From a bacterium UBA6115 (GTDB lineage Bacteria > Bacillota_A > Clostridia > Christensenellales > Aristaeellaceae), in NCBI GenBank assembly GCA_002428405.1, contig DIWD01000076.1, positions 1 through 20,236 of the forward strand: DNA of 20,236 bases. Reading direction: 5' to 3'. A program made the position numbers and the translations under genes. The notes beneath the pieces were generated by a model. That model ran no database searches. It was not told where the DNA came from and was given only the letters and a program-made list of their open reading frames with translations. The first letter of the stretch is position 1. Every line of letters starts with the position of its first letter. Shown here piece after piece: positions 13,989-20,236 of this stretch.

Positions 13989-14002
13989 AATCGTTAACGA
14001 TT
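13989..14002. promoter_or_regulatory. 14-bp perfect palindrome before the PadR promoter
   Basis: AATCGTTAACGATT is fully symmetric and ends one base before the -35 box at 14004. Its place suggests a regulator site, possibly for a factor other than PadR. Confidence 0.5.
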
Positions 14003-14003
14003 G

Positions 14004-14036
14004 TTGACACACGATACTATGCGTTGTAGTATATAC
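14004..14036 (+). promoter_or_regulatory. Promoter and likely autoregulatory operator of the PadR operon
   Basis: TTGACA (14004-14009), 17 bases, TAGTAT (14027-14032). The spacer and -10 hold an inverted repeat ATACTA (14014-14019) / TAGTAT (14027-14032), and the -10 overlaps a second palindrome GTATATAC (14029-14036). PadR regulators usually bind such AT-rich dyads over their own promoters, so autorepression is likely. Confidence 0.72.
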
Positions 14037-14054
14037 CACATAGGAGGTGACTGG

Positions 14055-14396
14055 ATGGACACGCAGATGAAACGCGGCCTGACAGAGGCCTGTGTGCTGG
14101 CGCTGCTCAGCGGCGGGGATTCCTACGGGTACCAGTTATCCAGGCAGGCAAGCGGGCTGATGCCCCTGTCGGAGTCAACGCTCTACCCGGTTCTCAGGAG
14201 GCTGGAAGAATCAGGCGCGGTGGAAACCTACTCCAGCGAGCATGGCGGACGGCTCCGGCATTATTACCGGATCACCGAAAAGGGCAGGGAGCAGATGTCC
14301 GGCTTCGCGCGGGAATGGGAACAATTGGGCAAGATCTACGAATTGATCCGGCAGACGGAAAAAACCAACGCAGGGGAAAGACAAAGGGGGGAATGA
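14055..14396 (+). CDS. PadR family transcriptional regulator
   Basis: A 113-residue winged-helix repressor with the PadR pattern: KRGLTEACVLALLSGGDSYG, YQLSRQASGLMPLSESTLYP, VLRRLEESGAVET and RHYYRITEKGREQM. The C-terminal helix that forms the dimer arm is short, as in the small PadR-s2 type. A near-ideal AGGAGGTGA lies at 14042-14050, setting the ATG at 14055; the frame further upstream crosses the promoter. Its stop is separated from the next start by two bases. PadR with a HAAS-domain protein next to it is a recurrent Firmicute pair, in which the repressor responds to envelope or drug stress; the effector here is unknown. Confidence 0.92.
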   Translation: MDTQMKRGLTEACVLALLSGGDSYGYQLSRQASGLMPLSESTLYPVLRRLEESGAVETYSSEHGGRLRHYYRITEKGREQMSGFAREWEQLGKIYELIRQTEKTNAGERQRGE

Positions 14397-14398
14397 AC

Positions 14399-15409
14399 AT
14401 GAAACGCGATGAATACCTGGGAAAACTGAAAACAACACTGGAACAGGATGATTTCGCCCAGGTGGAGGAAGCCATCAGCTATTTTGACGAGCTGCTGCAG
14501 GACCGCATGGACGACGAGGGACTGAATGAAGAGGAGGCCGTCGGCAAGATGGAAGCGCCGGAGGTGGTCGCAGCGCGCCTTAGGGAAGGAAGGGAAAAGG
14601 AGCGCCAGGCGGCCCAAGCGCCCGAACCCGAAGGGGAGCAGCCCTTCAAAGGCATCAAGACCATCCAGGTCAAGGCCGACCAGGCGCGCCTCATCCGTGT
14701 GCGTGACCGCAACACACGGCTGATTGTCCGCTCCGGGGAGGGGGAGGACATCATCATCCGCCATCCTGAGAGCGAGAGGATCAGATATTCCTTCACCCTT
14801 GAGGACGGCAGGCTGAGCCTCCTGCGGGAGCCCTTTGACCTGTCCAGCATGTTCTTCAGCTTTGACTTCCTCTCCCGGGAGATGTGGGAAGTCACCATCC
14901 AGGTGCCCCATGAGCTGGCGGCGGAAATGGACCTGCGCACCTCCAACGCAAAGATGGACCTGGAGGGGTTCGCCTGCTGGGGCCAGATTCTGGCGGTGAC
15001 CAGCAACGCGTCCGTCACGGTAAAAGACGTCGACGCGAAAAGATTGGAACTCCAGAGCAGCAACGGGACGATGAACCTTGACAAAGTTACGTCCCGTCAG
15101 GACCTCAAGGCGGTGACCAGCAACGCGAAAATCACGGCCGAGGCCGTGAGCGCGCCGCAGTCCCTGACCCTGAAGACCTCAAACGGCGGCATCCGCGTGT
15201 CAAGACTGGACAGCGCCGCCATCTCCCTCATCACATCAAACGCCGGCATCAAGGGCAGCCTGCCGGGAAAGATGGAGGACTATACCGTCAAATCCGGTAC
15301 CAGCAACGGGAAAAACAACCTGCCGAACGAACGTGCGGGGGGCGCGAAAACGCTGAACGTCAAGACCAGCAACGCGAACATCAGCCTGGAGTTTGACGGA
15401 GGACAGTGA
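14399..15409 (+). CDS. HAAS (DUF1700) and DUF4097 beta-repeat protein
   Basis: A 336-residue protein. Residues 1-70 match the HAAS/DUF1700 helical domain (KRDEYLGKLKTTLEQDDFAQ, then ISYFDELLQDRMDDEGLNEE with the MEAPEVVAARL end). After a charged linker, residues about 85-336 form a DUF4097-type beta-helix, with recurrent Ser-Asn turns: RTSNAKMDL, VTSNASVTV, QSSNGTMNL, VTSNAKITA, KTSNGGIRV, ITSNAGIKG, KTSNANISL. No membrane segment is visible, whereas many relatives carry one between the domains, so this form looks cytosolic. ATG 14399 is preferred over ATG 14393 because GGGGGG at 14386-14391 then has proper spacing. The gene is cotranscribed with padR and presumably under its control. Confidence 0.88.
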   Translation: MKRDEYLGKLKTTLEQDDFAQVEEAISYFDELLQDRMDDEGLNEEEAVGKMEAPEVVAARLREGREKERQAAQAPEPEGEQPFKGIKTIQVKADQARLIRVRDRNTRLIVRSGEGEDIIIRHPESERIRYSFTLEDGRLSLLREPFDLSSMFFSFDFLSREMWEVTIQVPHELAAEMDLRTSNAKMDLEGFACWGQILAVTSNASVTVKDVDAKRLELQSSNGTMNLDKVTSRQDLKAVTSNAKITAEAVSAPQSLTLKTSNGGIRVSRLDSAAISLITSNAGIKGSLPGKMEDYTVKSGTSNGKNNLPNERAGGAKTLNVKTSNANISLEFDGGQ

Positions 15410-15465
15410 AGTACTTGAAGCGCTGAAACAACACCTTCACATCTTCGTAAAAAGTGAAGCGCCTG

Positions 15466-16203
15466 TTATTGACCTTGCCTGAATCGCTTCTGCTCCGCGA
15501 GAGTGAACAGGCTGCTGGCCAGCAGCGCCAGCAGCGACACGGGCAGGGCGCCTTTGATGATCATCGTCACGTCCATGCTGCGGATGCCGTTGACAATCAG
15601 CACGCCCAGCCCTCCGGCCCCCACGGTCGCGCCGAGGGTGGCGGCGGAGATGTTGATGATGACAGAGGTTCGGATACCGGCCAGGATGGCGGGCCATGCC
15701 AGGGGCAGCTGCACGCGCAGAAGACGCTGGACAGGGGTCATGCCCATCCCGTCGGCTGACAGATTGACGTCGTCCGGCACGGCGTCCAGCCCCTGGATGG
15801 TGTTGCGCAGAATGGGCAAAAGGCCATAAAACACAAGAGCGATCAGCACCGGGGTCTGTCCATAGCCCATCAGGGGCAAGCAGAGCGCCAGCACTGCGGC
15901 GGAGGGCACGGTTTGCAGAAAGGTAGCCGCGCGCAGCAGGGGCTCCCGAAACTCGCTCAGGGAGCGGAAGCGCACCGCCAGCCCCAGTGTGAGGCCTAGC
16001 GCGGTGGAAATGCCAGTGGACAGCAGCACCAGCCCCAGGTGCTGGAGCATATAATCCGGCAGCGTTGCGCGTTGGCGGAACACCTGCTTGCTGCCGAAGG
16101 CCTGCTTCAGAAAGCCCTCCAGCCACTCGAAACGGTAGACAGCCAGCAGGAGCAGCATCAGCCAAAGCCAGGAAGTCAGCCAGCGCCGCCACTTAGCCGT
16201 CAT
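15466..16203 (-). CDS. yehW: Osmolyte ABC transporter permease, YehW type
   Basis: A 245-residue inner membrane permease of the glycine betaine/carnitine/choline class, close in length to E. coli YehW (about 243). It has six or so membrane segments, with the ATPase-contacting EAA loop visible as GMTPVQRLLRVQLPLAWPAI followed by LAGIRTSVIINISAATLGAT. The ATG at 16203 overlaps the end of the ATPase gene by 11 bases and follows a GAGAGGG site. It is the last gene of the four-gene operon. No clear terminator is seen in 15410-15465, the gap to the convergent HAAS gene; only a weak CTTCAC/GTGAAG hairpin is there. Confidence 0.88.
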   Translation of the reverse strand: MTAKWRRWLTSWLWLMLLLLAVYRFEWLEGFLKQAFGSKQVFRQRATLPDYMLQHLGLVLLSTGISTALGLTLGLAVRFRSLSEFREPLLRAATFLQTVPSAAVLALCLPLMGYGQTPVLIALVFYGLLPILRNTIQGLDAVPDDVNLSADGMGMTPVQRLLRVQLPLAWPAILAGIRTSVIINISAATLGATVGAGGLGVLIVNGIRSMDVTMIIKGALPVSLLALLASSLFTLAEQKRFRQGQ

Positions 16204-17146
16204 TCTGTCCGCCCTCTCTGAAAAACCGCAGCAGGCTGTCGAAATCAAGCACGCCTGTGATGTCCCCGTCCTGCGTGACCGCCAGCCTGTCGCAGCCCTT
16301 CACCAGCATCATCGCCAGCGCTTCGGACAGGGGCAGATCAGCGCTTACGGCGCAGCCGGGCTTTCCCTCCGCGCTTCCCGGCACGCAGGCCTCCCGCGCC
16401 CGGTGGCGCGAAAGCAGCTTGAGGGCCATCTCCGCGCCGAAAAATTCCTTGCTGAAGGCGTCGCCCTCGCCGAACACCATCTCCCGGGGCGTGCCGGAGC
16501 GTACGATCTGTCCCTCCCGCATCAGCAGGATCCTGTCCCCCATGGTCAGGGCCTCGGACACGTCGTGCGTCACAAACAGCACGGTTTTCTTCAGCGTCCT
16601 GTGAATATTCAGGAAGGAGCGCTGCAGGCGTTCGCGGTTTAGGGGGTCCACCGAGCCAAAGGGTTCATCCATCAGCAGGATGGGCGGGTCCGCTGCCAAG
16701 GCGCGCGCTACGCCGACCCGCTGCGCCTCGCCGCCGGAGAGCTCAAAAGGGTATTTGTCCAGGTATTTCTGCGGCAGGCCGGTGAGTTCCATCAGGAAAG
16801 CTGTCCGCTTTTGGATGTCCGGCTTCTTCCACTTGAGCAGCTCAGGCACCACGGCGATGTTGCGGCGCACCGTGTAATGAGGGAACAACCCGACGTTCTG
16901 CACCACGTAGCCGATGCCGCGGCGCAGCAGCTCCGGCGGCGTGTTCCGCACGTCCCGCCCGTTGACCGTCACGGTGCCGGAATCAGCCGGGGTCAGAGCA
17001 TTGATGAGGCGCAGCAGGGTGGACTTTCCACAGCCGGAAGGCCCCAGCAGCACACACAGTTCCCCCTCGGGCACAGTGAGATCCACCCCGCGCACGGCGG
17101 GAATGCCTTCCCCGTAGGATTTGGTGAGACCTTCAGCCCGAATCAT
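16193..17146 (-). CDS. yehX: Osmolyte ABC transporter ATP-binding protein, YehX/OpuCA type
   Basis: A 317-residue ATPase. Walker A is GPSGCGKST (about 34-42), the Q-loop lies in YVVQNVGLFPHYTV, the signature is LSGGEAQRVGVARAL, and Walker B is ILLMDEPFGSVD with the His switch in FVTHDVSEAL. The C-terminus has one CBS-like unit (LPLSEALAMMLVKGCDRLAV through GVLDFDSLLRFF), where OpuCA has a pair; in OpuA-type importers the CBS part senses ionic strength or nucleotides. The gene overlaps the preceding permease gene by 14 bases and the following one by 11, typical of tightly coupled subunit genes. The signature second half LSGGE instead of LSGGQ is a mild variation. Confidence 0.93.
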   Translation of the reverse strand: MIRAEGLTKSYGEGIPAVRGVDLTVPEGELCVLLGPSGCGKSTLLRLINALTPADSGTVTVNGRDVRNTPPELLRRGIGYVVQNVGLFPHYTVRRNIAVVPELLKWKKPDIQKRTAFLMELTGLPQKYLDKYPFELSGGEAQRVGVARALAADPPILLMDEPFGSVDPLNRERLQRSFLNIHRTLKKTVLFVTHDVSEALTMGDRILLMREGQIVRSGTPREMVFGEGDAFSKEFFGAEMALKLLSRHRAREACVPGSAEGKPGCAVSADLPLSEALAMMLVKGCDRLAVTQDGDITGVLDFDSLLRFFREGGQNDG

Positions 17147-18284
17147 GCCGCCACCGCCTTTCGGTCAGTTTTACAGCGCCGCCCAGCAGGGCGTCCATCA
17201 GGATGGTCAGCGCGATGAGCGGGATGGTGCCCAAAAGGATCAGGTCCGGCGCGGACTGCGCCAGGCCCAGGAAGATAAAACTGCCCAGCCCCCCGCCGCC
17301 GATCAGCGCGGCCAGGATGGCGTTGCCCATCCCCTGGGTGAAGGCCGTGCGGATTCCGCCCAGGATGAGGGGCACCGCCAGGGGCAGCTGCACCTTCAGG
17401 AACACCTGCCGCCCGGTCATCCCAAGCGAGGAGGCAGTCTCCACCGCCGCCGGGTCAGCCATGGACAGCCCGGCCAGGGTATTGTTGAGCACCGGGAAAA
17501 TCGCGTACAGGAACAGGGCGATCCACGCGGGCCAGAAACCCACCCCGCTTATCCCCCAGCCCTTCAGCAGCGCGCTGTTTGTACTCAGCCACGCCAGCAA
17601 CGCCATCAGCAGTCCCAGCAGGGAGAGGGTCGGGATGGTCTGGGCGAGGTTCACCAGGAAAAACACAGGCCGTTTCAGCTTCTTCCTTGAAAACAGCAGG
17701 AAAGACAGCAGGATGCCCGCCCCCGCCGCCGCGGCGGTGGAGGTGGCGGCCAGCGCCAGGTGCCGGCCGGACTGGCTGAAGAATGCCTCCCGCCGGGCAG
17801 CGTATTCCCGCAGGAGGGAGAGGGTATCAAAGCCGCCTGACAGCAGCAGAGCCGTCGCGGCAGCCAAGGCGGCCAGGTACAGCCACCGGACCTTTTTCCC
17901 TGCGCCGCTGTCCCAGAGCATCATTAGGGAAGCCGCCATCGCCGTCCAGAAACCCGAGCCGATGGAGATCCGCGCGGTTTCACCGGAGAATGCCGGAAGC
18001 GCGGAGCACCAGGCCAGGATGAACAGCGGGGCACAGGCAGCGGACAGGGAGAGCAGCGCGCGCAGGGCGCTCCCCCGGATGAGCAGGAAGAGGAAGGCAC
18101 CCGCAAGGATCAAAAGCAAAATCAAGGCCGGGAGCCCGCCGGAGGATGTGAGATCCGTCAGCCGGTAGGCCTCACCCGTCAGGATGCGGTTGGGACGGTA
18201 ACGGACGAAAGGCAGAAAAAGGACGGCCGCGGCATACAGCGCCGCGCCCAGCGCGCCTGTTTTCCCGCGGCTGTCCCCCTTCAT
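17133..18284 (-). CDS. yehY: Osmolyte ABC transporter permease with long N-terminal membrane extension, YehY type
   Basis: A 383-residue permease, nearly the length of E. coli YehY (about 385). The first 180 residues hold an extra set of membrane helices (AALYAAAVLFLPFVRY, LPALILLLILAGAFLFLL, and others) absent from OpuCB/ProW-like permeases. The transport domain follows, with GMTGRQVFLKVQLPLAVPLI as the EAA loop and GGIRTAFTQGMGNAILAALI after it. The size difference between the two permeases of the operon is what separates Yeh-type from OpuC-type systems. ATG 18284 lies nine bases after the binding protein stop; no strong ribosome binding site is visible there, which suggests coupling. Confidence 0.9.
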   Translation of the reverse strand: MKGDSRGKTGALGAALYAAAVLFLPFVRYRPNRILTGEAYRLTDLTSSGGLPALILLLILAGAFLFLLIRGSALRALLSLSAACAPLFILAWCSALPAFSGETARISIGSGFWTAMAASLMMLWDSGAGKKVRWLYLAALAAATALLLSGGFDTLSLLREYAARREAFFSQSGRHLALAATSTAAAAGAGILLSFLLFSRKKLKRPVFFLVNLAQTIPTLSLLGLLMALLAWLSTNSALLKGWGISGVGFWPAWIALFLYAIFPVLNNTLAGLSMADPAAVETASSLGMTGRQVFLKVQLPLAVPLILGGIRTAFTQGMGNAILAALIGGGGLGSFIFLGLAQSAPDLILLGTIPLIALTILMDALLGGAVKLTERRWRHDSG

Positions 18285-18293
18285 TTTGTGATG

Positions 18294-19238
18294 TTACTCC
18301 GCGGCCAGCAGGCCGATTTCCTTCAGATATTCCGCGGCCACGTCCCTGGCCGCCTTCTCGCCGAACACCACCTGCGCGTTGAGGCCCTGCAGGGTCTCCA
18401 GCGTCAGGGAGAGGAAGAGAGGTTTCAGGATTTCCTCGATCTGCGGGTACATCCGGTGCAGTTCGCCCCGCAGCACCGGGGCGGGCAGGTACACGGGCGG
18501 GATGCTTTCCGGGTCTTCCAGCACCACCAGGTCCATCTCCCTGAGCGTGCCGTCCGTCCCGTACACCAGTGAAACGTTCACACCGTCGCGCTGCTCATAC
18601 AGCGCTTTGAGCATCTCGGCGGTGTTGCCGGAAGCCAGGGTGATGAGCTGGCCGGCCTGGAGCTGGAAACCGTAGGCCTCCTCAAAGCCGATCAGGCCCT
18701 TGACGTTCTCCGCGAAGGAGGCTGCCGTGATGAGTTTGACCGGCTTCCCGGCGTTGATGTAGGCCGCCAGATCCGCAACAGTCTTCAGCCCGTGCTCCTG
18801 GGCGAAGGCCCGCCGCACTGCCAGCCCCTCGGTGTTGTTCGCGTTGGCCGGGGTGAGCCAGATGAGATCGTTGGCCTCCCGGTCCAAATCCCGGGTGAGT
18901 TCATAGCCCGCCACCGGGTCGCTCCAGGCGTCGGTGGACTCAGTCTCGTGGTAGTACTGGCCGGAGCCCGTGTAATCCAGCACCAGGTCAACCTCGCCGG
19001 CCATCAGAGCCGCGCGCAGGATATCCGGCGTGCCGAACTCAGTGCGGTCCTCCACCTCAAAACCCGCCTGCCGGAGCAGCAGCACCATCATACCGCCCAG
19101 GACCGCGCCTTCCGAATCGATCATCGTGGCAATGGTAAGGGGACCCAGCTTGTTTTCCTCGGCAAGGGAGACCGGCACCGCAGTCAACGCGCCCATCAGC
19201 AGCGCAAGGGCCAGGAGGAGAGAAGAGATCTTTTTCAT
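18294..19238 (-). CDS. osmF: Osmolyte-binding protein, OsmF (YehZ) type
   Basis: A 314-residue extracytoplasmic binding protein of the OpuAC/OsmF family. The mature start GPLTIATMIDSEGAVLGGMM, the motif VDLVLDYTGSGQYY and the segment VSLVYGTDGTLREMDLVVLE fit quaternary-amine or osmolyte binding proteins. The signal peptide ends VSLA|EEN as a type I site. There is no lipobox cysteine, although binding proteins of Gram-positives are normally lipoproteins; E. coli OsmF is likewise unlipidated. ATG 19238 follows AAAGGAAG at seven bases spacing; the longer frame to 19286 has no matching signal. It is first in the operon, behind a leader of about 220 bases. Transport of betaine-like osmolytes is inferred from family and gene order; affinity and substrate are not known. 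Confidence 0.9.
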   Translation of the reverse strand: MKKISSLLLALALLMGALTAVPVSLAEENKLGPLTIATMIDSEGAVLGGMMVLLLRQAGFEVEDRTEFGTPDILRAALMAGEVDLVLDYTGSGQYYHETESTDAWSDPVAGYELTRDLDREANDLIWLTPANANNTEGLAVRRAFAQEHGLKTVADLAAYINAGKPVKLITAASFAENVKGLIGFEEAYGFQLQAGQLITLASGNTAEMLKALYEQRDGVNVSLVYGTDGTLREMDLVVLEDPESIPPVYLPAPVLRGELHRMYPQIEEILKPLFLSLTLETLQGLNAQVVFGEKAARDVAAEYLKEIGLLAAE

Positions 19239-19282
19239 TTCATTGCTTCCTTTCATATCGCGCGTCATACGGGAAACGGTTT

Positions 19283-19468
19283 TCAAGCATTGGCGCTGAC
19301 ACCCTTTTCCCTTATGGAATCTACCCGGAAAGCAGTGCCGGGAGCATTTTCGCTCAGATTGGATGCTTCGCGTCCGCGAAGGCGCGTTTCTCCCGTGAAC
19401 GGGCTGAACCTGCGCAGGGACAGAACCTCAATTTTTTCAGGGGTTTCTTTTCTCCTAGATTGATTATA
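19283..19468 (-). other. Hairpin-dense 5' leader of the osmolyte transporter operon
   Basis: Between the TATAAT at 19463-19468 and the binding protein gene lies a region without a credible gene but rich in inverted repeats: CCCGG/CCGGG (19324-19342), CGGGAG/CTCCCG (19339-19344 / 19390-19395), AGCAT/ATGCT (19343-19367), CTTCGCG/CGCGAAG (19366-19381), CCCG-TGAA-CGGG (19392-19403) and CCTGCGCAGG (19409-19418). Some overlap and would compete. The minus strand also has about 70 codons without a stop here (frame ending at 19283), but with no start codon. It could be an RNA leader or a dispersed repeat. I could not match it to a named riboswitch class. Confidence 0.5.
19463..19468 (-). promoter_or_regulatory. 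Consensus -10 box for the osmolyte transporter operon
   Basis: A perfect TATAAT on the minus strand (19468-19463), 220 bases before the binding protein start. No good -35 lies 16-18 bases upstream, so it may need an activator or an alternative sigma factor, or be chance. Confidence 0.45.
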
Positions 19469-19524
19469 CCTCAGTCTGCGGCAGGAAGGCTGGGCAATTT
19501 GCTATCCGTACAATGAACTTTCCG

Positions 19525-19661
19525 GGCGCTGTTGTCCATGCCCCGCCACGAATTTTTCCGCTGACCGGGAGATTTTTCCCGCCCCTTCCGGCGGTTCTCC
19601 GGTTTACGCTTCAGGCGCTGTTGTCTATGAGCGGGAGCGGTCCATTCCTGAACCGCTCCCG
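19525..19661. repeat. Direct repeats with strong inverted repeats, non-coding
   Basis: GGCGCTGTTGTCCATG (19525-19540) recurs as GGCGCTGTTGTCTATG (19614-19629), 15 of 16 bases identical and 89 bases apart. Between them ACCGGGAGA (19564-19572) can pair with TCTCCGGT (19596-19603) around an inner CCGCC/GGCGG. After the second copy, CGGGAGCGGT (19632-19641) and ACCGCTCCCG (19652-19661) form a 10-bp stem with a 10-base loop. No gene is seen. It could be an intergenic repeat element or a structured RNA. Confidence 0.55.
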
Positions 19662-19720
19662 AGCCTTGTCATTTTACCGGTCGTGCAGAGGAGGGTTTCC
19701 TCATCTCAGTCGGGTGTGTA

Positions 19721-19768
19721 TCAGCGGACCAACATGAGGCTCACCAGAAATTTCAAGGTCTTCTTCAT
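19721..19768 (-). pseudogene. Truncated start of an exported-protein gene (15 codons)
   Basis: On the minus strand the ATG at 19768 opens MKKTLKFLVSLMLVR and then a TGA at 19721-19723. Lys-rich start plus hydrophobic stretch looks like the first half of a signal peptide. AAAAGAAG lies eight bases upstream. The upstream side is AT-rich, as a promoter region would be. It is read as the surviving start of a lost gene, but a chance match is possible. Confidence 0.3.
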
Positions 19769-19919
19769 TTTATTATCTTCTTTTAAGTGGTGTCTCTTCG
19801 ACGCAATTTTAATTTACAGCAATTCATTTGCTCGAAATATATCATGCGAAAATTTTACTGGGGCTCCGGCGAAGACATTGTTTCGCGCGAATGGTACTTT
19901 CATAATATCGTTATCCCCT

Positions 19920-19947
19920 TTGTGAGGGCACGGCGAATGGGTATATT
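19920..19947 (+). promoter_or_regulatory. Promoter of the glutathione peroxidase gene
   Basis: TTGTGA (19920-19925), 16 bases, TATATT (19942-19947). The -10 is part of the palindrome ATATTAATAT (19943-19952). Confidence 0.6.
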
Positions 19948-19953
19948 AATATC

Positions 19954-19972
19954 ACGCAATCTAATTTTGCGT
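19954..19972 (+). promoter_or_regulatory. Inverted repeat at the predicted start of the peroxidase transcript
   Basis: ACGCAA (19954-19959), seven bases, TTGCGT (19967-19972). It lies at the expected +1 region, where a repressor would block transcription. Related half-sites occur upstream: ACGCAA at 19801-19806 and AGCAA/TTGCT at 19818-19832. Confidence 0.5.
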
Positions 19973-19994
19973 AATTCATTTAGGAGAAACAAGA

Positions 19995-20236
19995 ATGTCA
20001 GTCTACGATCACGCCTTCACCTCCATCGAGGGCAAGCCGGTATCCATGAAGGAATACGGGGGCAAGGTGCTCCTCATCGTCAACACCGCCAGCAAATGCG
20101 GTTTCACTCCCCAGTTTAAGGGGCTTGAAGAGCTCTACGTCAAATACAGGGACAGGGGCTTTGAGGTCATCGGCTTCCCCTGCAACCAGTTCAACGACCA
20201 GGAGCCCGGGAACGCCAAGGCCATTTCGGAATTCTG
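19995..20236 (+). CDS. gpx: Glutathione peroxidase family protein (3' end outside window)
   Basis: The first 80 codons of a thiol peroxidase of the GPx family, which reduces hydroperoxides in the cytosol. In Gram-positives the electron donor is usually thioredoxin rather than glutathione. The visible part has [20 protein letters not shown], the active-site segment [13 protein letters not shown] with peroxidatic Cys35 (a Cys, not a selenocysteine UGA codon), and [14 protein letters not shown], with the conserved Gln of the catalytic site. AGGAGAAA (19982-19989) lies six bases before the ATG. The upstream 250 bases are strikingly AT-rich compared with the rest of the window. Confidence 0.95.
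   Translation, partial: MSVYDHAFTSIEGKPVSMKEYGGKVLLIVNTASKCGFTPQFKGLEELYVKYRDRGFEVIGFPCNQFNDQEPGNAKAISEF

Noticed and set aside
17203..18168. Plus-strand frame of 321 codons opposite the long permease
   Set aside because: Low-complexity Ser/Pro/Arg antisense frame; the opposite strand has a clear membrane permease.
19239..19470. Known riboswitch (c-di-AMP ydaO, glycine, ykkC, TPP, SAM) before the osmF-like gene
   Set aside because: Short words such as GTCAGC and GGGAGA appear, but the conserved cores of these classes could not be aligned by eye.
19683..19925. Plus-strand frames of 80 and 110 codons in the AT-rich stretch
   Set aside because: No ribosome binding site, no recognised domain, and they overlap the promoter or coding part of the peroxidase gene in another frame.
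1..20236. CRISPR array, tRNA, rRNA, transposase, integrase or attachment sites
   Set aside because: No regular spaced repeat series, no cloverleaf with TTCGANTC in a fitting context, and no mobile-element protein were found.

Overview
The window is a chromosomal segment of a GC-rich Gram-positive bacterium, most likely a member of the Clostridia (a Christensenellales-like gut lineage is my guess; there is no 16S here to settle it). The signs are WhiA followed by an HPr/Crh-like protein, MnmM (YtqB), EpsC-type serine acetyltransferase with CysK, a PadR/HAAS pair, strong AGGAGG ribosome binding sites and sigma-A type promoters. Most genes look native and intact, and no tRNA, rRNA, CRISPR array, transposase or phage gene was seen. 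Long open frames opposite real genes are by-products of the high GC content.

Layout. 1-1227: 3' part of whiA, then a small HPr-like protein that has lost the phosphorylatable His15 but keeps the Ser46 region. 1253-2529: a membrane-anchored VanY-like (M15B) protein with its own promoter and terminator, in which all four active-site positions appear substituted. 2547-3459 (minus): DUF554 membrane protein behind a 53-codon remnant of an AzlC-type permease. 3487-5237 (plus): a sugar-phosphate isomerase-like TIM barrel and a secreted protein of unknown function. 5258-5764 (minus): a UBA/DUF4342-type small membrane protein. 5862-8621 (minus): a two-gene operon with a tandem PII-PII protein translationally coupled to a duplicated DUF1538 membrane protein that carries a third PII-like domain. 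8686-9711 (plus): a D-2-hydroxyacid dehydrogenase.

9727-11573 (minus) is a cysteine biosynthesis operon, cysK then cysE. 11623-13908 (minus) is a tightly packed operon of a 16S/23S-type pseudouridine synthase (rluB family), the tRNA wobble methyltransferase mnmM and a second sugar-phosphate isomerase-like protein. 13989-15409 (plus) is a PadR repressor and its HAAS/DUF4097 partner behind an operator-rich promoter. 15466-19238 (minus) is a four-gene ABC transporter with the gene order and protein sizes of the OsmF-YehYXW osmolyte system. 19239-19994 is a 755-base stretch without a convincing gene: a hairpin-dense leader for the transporter, a pair of direct repeats with strong inverted repeats, and an AT-rich promoter region. 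The window ends in the first 80 codons of a glutathione peroxidase.

The most interesting items are the PII/DUF1538 pair, which together supply exactly three PII-like domains (PII proteins are trimers), the two apparently inactive homologues near the start (HPr-like, VanY-like), and the hairpin-dense leader upstream of the osmolyte transporter.
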